Made by a program: the position numbers and the translations under genes. Positions 5,278 to 9,966 of a DNA stretch of 9,966 nucleotides are shown here, piece after piece (the stretch's first letter is position 1; each line of letters opens with the position of its first letter). Where the stretch lies: the NCBI GenBank assembly GCA_913776675.1, contig CAJYRE010000043.1, forward strand, positions 1 to 9,966, written 5' to 3'. The notes under the pieces are model-generated. The model was not told where the DNA came from, made no database searches, and saw only the letters and a list, made by a program, of their open reading frames with translations. This stretch comes from Rhizobiaceae bacterium. GTDB lineage: Bacteria; Pseudomonadota; Alphaproteobacteria; Rhizobiales; Rhizobiaceae.

Positions 5278-6135
5278 TCACAGAATAGGTTTGCCTCCTG
5301 TCACCGCAATTGTGGTGCCTGATACGTAACTGGATAAAGGATCGGCCAGCATAACATAGGCTGTCTGGAGTTCTGCTGGTTGGCCCGGCCGTTTCATAGG
5401 AACCTGTGAGCCAAATGTTTCGACCGCTTTCTCAGGCAGGGTGGATGGAATGAGGGGCGTCCAGATTGGACCCGGGGCAACGGCATTTGCCCGTATTTTT
5501 CGCTCGGCCAGAAGCTGTGCAAGCCCGGCTGTAAAGTTTTGAATGGCTCCTTTGCTGGTCGCATAAGCCAGCAGTGTCGGGTTGGGTTGATCGGAGTTGA
5601 TGGAAGCTGTGTTGATAATAGCGCTTCCGGCCTTCATATGCGGAACCGCCGCTTTGACCAGATAGAACATGGCATGCAGGTTGACTTGGAACGTATGGCC
5701 CCATTCTTCGTCGGTAATATCGTTCAGACTGGTAAAAGACGCCTGATGGGCTGCATTGTTGACCAGAATATCCACGCCACCCAGCTCGTGAATGGCGGTT
5801 TCCACAAGATTGCGGCAATGTTGGGCTGATGCTATATCACCTGCGATTGCAAGGCATTTGCGTCCTGCTTCTTCCACCCATTGCATGGTTTCCTGCGCGT
5901 CTTCGTGTTCATTCAGATAAGAGATGAGAATATCGGCCCCTTCTCTGGCAAAAGCGATGGCAACCGCACGCCCAATACCGCTATCTCCTCCCGTGATGAT
6001 CGCTTTCATGCCCTTCAGTTTTCCGGATCCCTGATAACTTTGTTCCCCATGGTCCGGTACGGGCATCATTTGCGCCGTTATGCCCGGCATCTTTTGAGAT
6101 TGCGGTGTAAACGGTGGGATGACTGTATTGCTCAT
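5278..6135 (-). CDS. Short-chain dehydrogenase/reductase (YghA / general stress protein 39 type)
   Basis: 285 residues with all classical SDR features. There is an N-terminal extension of about 40 residues, then the nucleotide-binding TGGDSGIG (48-55), Asp100, NNAA (126-129), the catalytic triad Ser178 (INTAS), Tyr191 and Lys195 (YATSK), and PGPIWTP (221-227). The extension ending in KLKGMKAIITGGDSGIG is typical of the stress-induced YghA/YdaD subgroup, NAD(P)-dependent oxidoreductases usually of unknown physiological substrate. The ATG is preceded by AGGAG at seven bases. An EcfG-type motif 33 bases upstream and divergent from that of the DUF2934 gene fits stress induction. SDR assignment is sure; the substrate is unknown. 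Confidence 0.95.
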   Translation of the reverse strand: MSNTVIPPFTPQSQKMPGITAQMMPVPDHGEQSYQGSGKLKGMKAIITGGDSGIGRAVAIAFAREGADILISYLNEHEDAQETMQWVEEAGRKCLAIAGDIASAQHCRNLVETAIHELGGVDILVNNAAHQASFTSLNDITDEEWGHTFQVNLHAMFYLVKAAVPHMKAGSAIINTASINSDQPNPTLLAYATSKGAIQNFTAGLAQLLAERKIRANAVAPGPIWTPLIPSTLPEKAVETFGSQVPMKRPGQPAELQTAYVMLADPLSSYVSGTTIAVTGGKPIL

Positions 6136-6167
6136 GACATACTCCTCTTGAGGGTGGGAGTGGCTCG

Positions 6168-6192
6168 AACCGAAAAGACCCTCCTATGTTCC
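6168..6192 (-). promoter_or_regulatory. Candidate EcfG stress promoter for the SDR gene
   Basis: On the reverse strand GGAAC (6192-6188), 16 bases, GGTT (6171-6168). The start would be near 6161, giving a leader of about 25 bases with AGGAG well placed. It has the same GGTT -10 variant as its divergent partner at 6237-6261. Confidence 0.55.
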
Positions 6193-6236
6193 CTTTGAGT
6201 GTGGGACCAGACTGCCTGATTTCAGAAAACCGTCAT

Positions 6237-6261
6237 GGAACAAAATGGTTCTTGGCCGGTT
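6237..6261 (+). promoter_or_regulatory. Candidate EcfG stress promoter for the DUF2934 operon
   Basis: GGAAC at 6237-6241, 16 bases, GGTT at 6258-6261. Transcription from about 6268 would give a leader of about 24 bases before the ATG at 6292. Confidence 0.55.
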
Positions 6262-6291
6262 CGATAGGAGAAAATCACGTGAGAAAGGCAG

Positions 6292-6639
6292 ATGAAGATG
6301 TCTATTGAAGCTGATAGGATTCGCCAGCATGCTTATGCCCTTTGGGAGCAGGAGGGTAAACCGGAAGGCCGCAGTGTCGAATATTGGCTCAAGGCTGAAC
6401 AGTCCTTGAAACAGGACCATGCCCAAGAACCTTCAGAGGACGACGGTCCTCCGGTTATTTCCTATCTCAATGAACAGCATCGCCAACAGGAACAGAGTGA
6501 TTCTCTGAATGACGCTGTGGAAGAGACATTTCCATGCAGCGATCCGGTGGCTGCCACCTCGCCTGCCATTGTGGGCAGTCCCAAAGACGAGAAGCCGCTA
6601 ACCTCACGGGGGCGCTCCGGTGGACAAAGAGGCAAATAA
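6292..6639 (+). CDS. DUF2934 domain protein
   Basis: 115 hydrophilic residues. The N-terminal part, IRQHAYALWEQEGKPEGRS to about residue 36 (with YWLKAEQ), is the short DUF2934 helix-turn motif common in alphaproteobacterial stress proteins of unknown function. A charged, probably disordered linker follows. Then comes SLNDAVEETFPCSDPVA (about 71-87), matching the xxFPxSDPxA motif of many small rhizobial proteins; the usual small residue before SDP is a cysteine here. AAAGG precedes the ATG closely, and a second ATG two codons later is an equally possible start. Its last 20 bases overlap the start of the following small membrane protein, implying translational coupling. It is driven by a stress-type promoter. 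Confidence 0.8.
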   Translation: MKMSIEADRIRQHAYALWEQEGKPEGRSVEYWLKAEQSLKQDHAQEPSEDDGPPVISYLNEQHRQQEQSDSLNDAVEETFPCSDPVAATSPAIVGSPKDEKPLTSRGRSGGQRGK

Positions 6640-6757
6640 ATCCATTCCTGTTCAACAGGCGCGGCAAGGCCGTAAGGGCCACCGTGCGTTGATGATATTG
6701 ATTGTCAGCATTGCTCTGGCACTGGTTGCTTGGTGGGTCGTGGAATATCTTGTCTGA
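6620..6757 (+). CDS. Small single-helix membrane protein, 45 residues
   Basis: A GTG at 6620, inside the end of the DUF2934 gene and in another frame, opens a 45-codon frame closed by TGA at 6755-6757. The product has a basic N-terminal half with QARQGRKGHR (13-22) and then one strong hydrophobic helix, LMILIVSIALALVAWWVVEYLV (24-45), reaching the C-terminus. Positive residues before the helix predict an N-in orientation. Small proteins with a QARQGR-type segment followed by one membrane helix recur in rhizobia as unannotated or hypothetical genes, by recollection. The purine-rich GGGGG stretch of the upstream gene could serve as ribosome site, or translation may be coupled. Function is unknown. 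Confidence 0.65.
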   Translation: MDKEANKSIPVQQARQGRKGHRALMILIVSIALALVAWWVVEYLV

Positions 6758-6782
6758 TGCCGTTTGCGGCCCTCCCCTTTTG

Positions 6783-6805
6783 GGCGCAGAATCCATGCGC
6801 CTTTA
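6783..6805 (+). terminator. Weak terminator-like hairpin after the small membrane protein
   Basis: GGCGCA (6783-6788) and TGCGCC (6796-6801) form a 6-bp stem with a 7-base loop followed by TTTAT. The short T-run makes it a modest candidate. It would separate the DUF2934 pair from the iron permease gene. Confidence 0.35.
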
Positions 6806-6855
6806 TCACGTCAATTGTTCTTTCAAAAAGATCGCCTCAACGAGAGAGTGGACGC

Positions 6856-7245
6856 ATGGAAAGGATGTTTGGGAGTTTTGCAACAAAGGTATCGCAATGG
6901 TCAGGCAAGCCGATTACCTTCAGTCTGGCCTTTCTGCTGATTATTATTTGGGGCATAACCGGGCCCTTATTTAATTTTTCCGAAACCTGGCAATTGGTCG
7001 TCAATACGGGCACGACGATTATCACCTTTCTCATGGTGTTCGTGCTGCAAAACTCCCAGAACCGCGATAGCCGTGCCTTGCAGATGAAGCTCGATGAATT
7101 GATCATCAGCAGCCACGCAGCAAACCGTTACGTCGGGATTGAAAAACTCAACGAAACTGAGTTGCGAGAGCTGGGTGCCAGGCTTGAAGAGCATGCGAAA
7201 AGGCTCAACCAGAAAGCGACTGATCTATCCATAGATCACGAATGA
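6856..7245 (+). CDS. Low-affinity iron permease family protein
   Basis: 129 residues from the ATG at 6856; the frame is open upstream to 6730, but those residues are not family-like. Two membrane helices (about 20-39 and 47-65) are followed by the highly conserved VNTGTTIITFLMVFVLQNSQ and NRDSRALQMKLDELI, then a charged C-terminal helix (LNETELRELGARLEEHAKRL). This matches the small bacterial low-affinity iron permease family (named after yeast Fet4, of which it is only a portion). Iron transport by the bacterial members is not proven, so the name is a family label. The ribosome site is weak (GTGGA). It lies 98 bp after the small membrane protein and is followed by a good terminator. Confidence 0.88.
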   Translation: MERMFGSFATKVSQWSGKPITFSLAFLLIIIWGITGPLFNFSETWQLVVNTGTTIITFLMVFVLQNSQNRDSRALQMKLDELIISSHAANRYVGIEKLNETELRELGARLEEHAKRLNQKATDLSIDHE

Positions 7246-7267
7246 GAGCCTGCCCGGAATTGTTTAT

Positions 7268-7292
7268 CAAAGCTATGGCTTTGTTTTCTTTT
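7268..7292 (+). terminator. Rho-independent terminator of the iron permease gene
   Basis: CAAAGC (7268-7273), a TATG loop and GCTTTG (7278-7283) are followed directly by TTTTCTTTT. The stem is short but perfect, 23 bp after the permease stop codon. Confidence 0.75.
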
Positions 7293-7345
7293 GATTTTCA
7301 TAAAATTTTGGCCTGAAATTGTGAATCGTCATGAAGGAGAGATCA

Positions 7346-8833
7346 GTGGCGGAACGTACATTGCTTCAGTTTTTTCACTGGTATTACCCCGAAGGCGGAC
7401 ATCTGTGGAAGGAGGTTGCCGAAAAAGCAGAAAGCCTGGCAGCCATGGGCATTACCGACCTGTGGATTCCGCCCGCCTATAAGGGGGCGACTGGCCCGTC
7501 TTCTGTAGGGTATGATACCTATGATCTGTTCGATTTGGGTGAGTTTGACCAGAAAGGTGGCATTGCCACCAAATATGGTGACCGGGCGGCCTTGCAAAAT
7601 GCTATTGCCACCTTGCGTGAAAAGGGGCTGCGGGTGATGCATGATGTGGTCTTGAACCACAAAATGGGCGCAGATGAACTGGAGACGGTGCAGGTGCGCC
7701 GGGTTGATCCCGATAACCGAACGGACATAGAGGAGGATGCCTTTGAGGCGCAGGCCTATACCCGGTTTACATTTCCGGGTCGCAACGGCACGCATTCCCG
7801 TTTTGTCTGGGATATGAAATGCTTCAGTGGTGTAGATCACATTCACCAACCCGATGAAAACGGTATTTTTCGGCTTATCAATGAATATGGTGACGGTGAG
7901 TGGGACACCGAGGTTGATGAGGAATATGGCAATTTCGATTACCTGATGGGTAACGATGTCGAGTTTCGCAATCGCGCAGTGTATGACGAACTGATCTTCT
8001 GGGGAGAGTGGCTGGCAAAAGAGGTGGGAGTAGACGGTTTCCGGCTGGATGCTGCCAAACATATTCCAGCCTGGTTTTTCCGCGACTGGGTGGGGCATAT
8101 GCGCCAGAGCATCAATCCTGAGCTTCTGGTGGTGGCCGAATACTGGCATCCGGATCCATCTGTTTTGCGAACCTATCTGGACCGAGTCGATCAACAGCTC
8201 ATGCTGTTTGATGTTGCCTTGCATCATCGCTTTCATGATGCCTCGCAGGCTGGAGAGGATTTTGATTTGCGCACCATTTTTGATGGGGCGCTTGTGGTGT
8301 CTGAACCCGATTATGCGGTGACGTTGGTGGATAATCACGATACGCAGCCGCTGCAATCGCTGGAAGCGCCTGTGGCCCCATGGTTTAAGCCTTTGGCCTA
8401 TGCTCTGATTTTGCTGCGGGAAAAAGGCCTGCCCTGTGTTTTCTATCCCGATCTTTACGGCGCACATTATACCGATACCGGTCATGACGGCGGCGAATAC
8501 ACCATTGAGATGCCGAGGATTGAATCACTGCCAAAATTAATCGAGGCGCGCCGGAAATATGCCAAGGGCATGCAGACAGACCTGTTTGATACAGACGATT
8601 GCCTCGCCTTTATTCGGCATGGGACAGAGACAGAGCCGGGCTGTGTTGTGATTATCACGAACAGGAATGCAACGCAGAAATCCATCACGCTGGGCAGCGA
8701 ACAGGCTGGGGTGGCATTTCGGGATTTTCTGGGGCATCGCAACGAAGAAATTACCACGGATGAGAATGGCACCGCAGATTTCACCGTAGAGGCGGGCAGT
8801 GTCAGTGTCTGGGTAAGGGCCGATAGTCTGTAA
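7346..8833 (+). CDS. amyA: Cytoplasmic alpha-amylase (GH13, AmyA/AmyS type)
   Basis: 495 residues, the same length as E. coli AmyA. The GTG at 7346 is chosen because AAGGAG lies seven bases before it; the in-frame ATG at 7331 is followed by, not preceded by, that site. The mature-type N-terminus (AERTLLQFFHWYYP) shows it is not secreted. The GH13 regions are all present (numbered from the GTG): DVVLNH (100-105), GFRLDAAKH with nucleophile Asp235, VVAEYW with acid/base Glu265, and LVDNHD with Asp332. The subfamily marker YDLFDLGEFDQKGG is also seen, plus a C-terminal beta domain. It hydrolyses internal alpha-1,4 links of glycogen or maltodextrins in the cytoplasm. No EcfG motif was found upstream, and a terminator separates it from the permease gene. 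The symbol follows E. coli. Confidence 0.93.
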   Translation: MAERTLLQFFHWYYPEGGHLWKEVAEKAESLAAMGITDLWIPPAYKGATGPSSVGYDTYDLFDLGEFDQKGGIATKYGDRAALQNAIATLREKGLRVMHDVVLNHKMGADELETVQVRRVDPDNRTDIEEDAFEAQAYTRFTFPGRNGTHSRFVWDMKCFSGVDHIHQPDENGIFRLINEYGDGEWDTEVDEEYGNFDYLMGNDVEFRNRAVYDELIFWGEWLAKEVGVDGFRLDAAKHIPAWFFRDWVGHMRQSINPELLVVAEYWHPDPSVLRTYLDRVDQQLMLFDVALHHRFHDASQAGEDFDLRTIFDGALVVSEPDYAVTLVDNHDTQPLQSLEAPVAPWFKPLAYALILLREKGLPCVFYPDLYGAHYTDTGHDGGEYTIEMPRIESLPKLIEARRKYAKGMQTDLFDTDDCLAFIRHGTETEPGCVVIITNRNATQKSITLGSEQAGVAFRDFLGHRNEEITTDENGTADFTVEAGSVSVWVRADSL

Positions 8834-8838
8834 TCGGC

Positions 8839-8854
8839 CGCTCTGCCAAGAGCG
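8839..8854 (+). terminator. Possible weak hairpin after the amylase gene
   Basis: CGCTCT (8839-8844) and AGAGCG (8849-8854) pair around GCCA, six bases after the stop. Only CGCTTTA follows, so termination would be inefficient; the larger hairpin at 8919-8967 may serve both convergent genes. Confidence 0.25.
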
Positions 8855-8908
8855 CGCTTTACTGCATGTCGCGTTTTATTGTCCTCAATGAAACGATAAC
8901 GTCCATGT

Positions 8909-8967
8909 AACACAATAAGGCTGGAGCCCGTCGCAGCGAATCCTATTCACTGCGACGGGCTCCAGCC
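8909..8967 (-). terminator. Large terminator hairpin between amylase and DUF892 genes
   Basis: An 18-bp perfect inverted repeat (8919-8936 with 8950-8967) encloses 13 bases that can form four more pairs (GAAT/ATTC). On the reverse strand it lies 7 bp beyond the DUF892 stop and is followed by TTATTGTGTT, a moderately T-rich tail. It sits between two convergent genes and could block read-through both ways. Confidence 0.7.
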
Positions 8968-8974
8968 GATGACC

Positions 8975-9475
8975 TTAGGCTGCCTTGCCTTTGGCCTTCA
9001 TATTGGCGGCGTTTTCGGCCAGAGAGGTCAAAGCCTCGTCCGTGGCGCTTTCTTCCTGAAGAGTTTGCGCAAAAAGCTTGGCGGCTTCTTTCTGCCCCAA
9101 TTGTCCTGCCCAGCTTTTGAGCGTTCCGTAACGGGCCATTTCATAATGCTCCACCGCCTGTGCAGACGAGATCAGGCCCGCATCCAGTGCCGATGTGTTT
9201 TTGAATTCTTCCATGATCTCCTCACCTTCAGCGAGAATACCTTGGATGGCTTCGCAGGTTTTGCCTCTCGCTGGCTTGCCCAGCAGTTCGAAGACCTGTT
9301 GCAAGCGTTCCACATGCATTTCCGTCTCTTCCCGGTGTTTTTCAAAGGCGGCCTTCAGGTCAGTTGATTGGGCAGCGCGGGCCATTTTGGGAAGTGCCTT
9401 GAGAATCTGGCGTTCAGCGAAATAAATGTCCTTCACCGTATCCAGGAAAAGGTCTTCCAATGTTCGTTCGGCCAT
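8975..9475 (-). CDS. DUF892 / YciE-type ferritin-like protein
   Basis: 166 residues from the ATG at 9475, preceded by AAAAGGAG; the open frame extends to 9568 without a better site. The mostly helical protein starts LEDLFLDTVKDIYFAERQIL, the hallmark of the DUF892 (YciE/YciF) ferritin-like family. Further candidate metal ligands are E49/E50 and H54 in HREETEMH, EEIMEEF (86-91), the AVEHYE segment (Glu109, His110) and EE/TDE at about 141-147. YciF-type proteins form helical-bundle dimers with a dinuclear metal site and are stress-induced; the reaction is unknown. The C-terminus is Lys/Ala-rich. An EcfG-type motif about 110 bp upstream supports stress control. Confidence 0.92.
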   Translation of the reverse strand: MAERTLEDLFLDTVKDIYFAERQILKALPKMARAAQSTDLKAAFEKHREETEMHVERLQQVFELLGKPARGKTCEAIQGILAEGEEIMEEFKNTSALDAGLISSAQAVEHYEMARYGTLKSWAGQLGQKEAAKLFAQTLQEESATDEALTSLAENAANMKAKGKAA

Positions 9476-9583
9476 TTCAGTCTCCTTTTGGTTTGGCGTA
9501 TGGTGAATGGGCTTTGATGTCGAAAGGCGTTTAAAAGAACACTCTTTTCTCCATTCGGCTTCATCCATCCGGTGCGGCTGTCA

Positions 9584-9608
9584 AACCGAGCCCGTCGGTA
9601 TTTGTTCC
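9584..9608 (-). promoter_or_regulatory. Candidate EcfG stress promoter for the DUF892 gene
   Basis: On the reverse strand GGAAC (9608-9604), 16 bases, GGTT (9587-9584). The predicted start near 9577 gives a leader of about 100 bases and lies just upstream of the longest in-frame ATG (9568), so the promoter does not by itself decide the start codon; the ribosome site at 9475 does. Confidence 0.55.
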
Positions 9609-9669
9609 TTCCTAAAATGCATCAATTGCCGGAAGCCTTTCGAGCCGCAAACCGCTATTCCATTGTTGT

Positions 9670-9690
9670 CGTTTGTCTATCGGGCAAACG
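9670..9690. other. Small inverted repeat downstream of the DUF3008 gene
   Basis: CGTTTG (9670-9675) and CAAACG (9685-9690) can pair around nine bases. It lies 27 bp beyond the DUF3008 stop on the reverse strand, but no T-run follows in that direction. Weak candidate for a 3' hairpin. Confidence 0.3.
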
Positions 9691-9716
9691 CGGATTCCAC
9701 TTTTTCCTGTCAAACT

Positions 9717-9908
9717 CTAGCGGGATTTGGCGCTGTGTTCCGGCTTCCCTTTGTGTTTGGTCGAAGCCATGTCTTTCAGTTCTGCCTCAGACATGGATTT
9801 CTCCATGCTTCTGGATGCACCTTTCAGGTCGCTCTTTTTCATATCGCCGCGTTTGGCAGCCAAGGCTGCGCCAGCAGCTTTTTGTTGGGCTTTGGATTTT
9901 GCAGGCAT
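9717..9908 (-). CDS. DUF3008 family small basic protein
   Basis: 63 residues from the ATG at 9908, chosen because GTGGAG lies seven bases upstream and the product begins MPAKSKAQQKAAGAALAAKR, the standard start of this family; the frame stays open to 9953. The sequence is Lys/Ala/Ser-rich and extremely hydrophilic, with the conserved MKKSDLKGASRSMEKSMSEA and a KHKGKPEH end. It is probably disordered or nucleic-acid-associated. The function of DUF3008 is unknown; it is common beside stress genes in alphaproteobacteria. Its promoter would lie at or beyond the window edge. It is transcribed in the same direction as the DUF892 gene, 241 bp upstream of its start. Confidence 0.85.
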   Translation of the reverse strand: MPAKSKAQQKAAGAALAAKRGDMKKSDLKGASRSMEKSMSEAELKDMASTKHKGKPEHSAKSR

Positions 9909-9966
9909 GGTCATCTCCACGTTTTGATAGAAACCGAAACGCCGAACTGACACGATTGATCGATGT

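Noticed and set aside
5687..5711. GGAAC-N16-CGTC inside the SDR gene, forward strand
   Set aside because: Antisense within a coding region, -10 box imperfect, and no forward gene follows.
7246..7345. EcfG-type or housekeeping promoter for the amylase gene
   Set aside because: No GGAAC-N16-NGTT motif is present, and the A/T-rich stretches match sigma-70-type boxes at too few positions.
7343..8485. A 380-residue open frame antisense to the amylase gene
   Set aside because: The amylase frame has every GH13 catalytic motif; the antisense frame has low-complexity His/Ile-rich sequence, no ribosome site and no family resemblance.
1..9966. CRISPR array, tRNA/rRNA, transposase, phage or toxin-antitoxin genes
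   Set aside because: No spaced direct repeats, cloverleaf-type sequence or matching protein motifs were seen on either strand.

Overview
The window comes from an alphaproteobacterium of the Rhizobiales (Hyphomicrobiales), probably Rhizobiaceae or a close relative. Three things point there. Two intergenic palindromic elements resemble the RIME-type repeats of that order. Promoter-like motifs repeatedly match the EcfG general-stress sigma factor consensus (GGAAC-N16-NGTT). The gene content (DUF2934, DUF892, DUF3008, low-affinity iron permease, YbhN, PLD, endonuclease/phosphatase) is typical of rhizobial stress-gene neighbourhoods. The genus cannot be fixed from sequence alone.

Layout. 1-358 (-): 5' part of an endonuclease/exonuclease/phosphatase (EEP) protein that runs off the window. 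426-1364 (+): YbhN/UPF0104 membrane protein. 1284-2882 (-): two-HKD phospholipase D/cardiolipin-synthase-like protein whose 3' end overlaps ybhN antisense by 81 bp. 2966-3283 (-): unknown 105-residue protein just upstream of the PLD gene. 3589-4632 (+): AI-2E/PerM-type membrane protein. 4651-4756: RIME-like repeat. 4868-5050 (+): unknown 60-residue protein. 5164-5268: second palindromic element. 5278-6135 (-): short-chain dehydrogenase. 6292-6639 (+): DUF2934 protein, overlapped at its end by a 45-residue one-helix membrane protein (6620-6757). 6856-7245 (+): low-affinity iron permease family protein, followed by a clear terminator. 7346-8833 (+): cytoplasmic alpha-amylase. 8975-9475 (-): DUF892/YciE ferritin-like protein. 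9717-9908 (-): DUF3008 protein.

How it fits together. Seven intergenic motifs of the form GGAAC-N16-NGTT lie on the correct strand upstream of seven transcription units: EEP, ybhN, the 105-aa/PLD pair, AI-2E, SDR, DUF2934 and DUF892. This is the strongest signal in the window and suggests an island of general-stress-response genes. Its members deal with membrane lipids (PLD, YbhN, EEP, the trio that forms the clsB-ybhP-ybhN operon of E. coli), oxidative or metal stress (DUF892, iron permease), reserve glucans (amylase) and small hydrophilic stress proteins (DUF2934, DUF3008). No tRNA, rRNA, CRISPR array, phage gene or transposase was seen. I found no dedicated new defence or biosynthetic system; the most original observations concern promoters, repeats and small genes.
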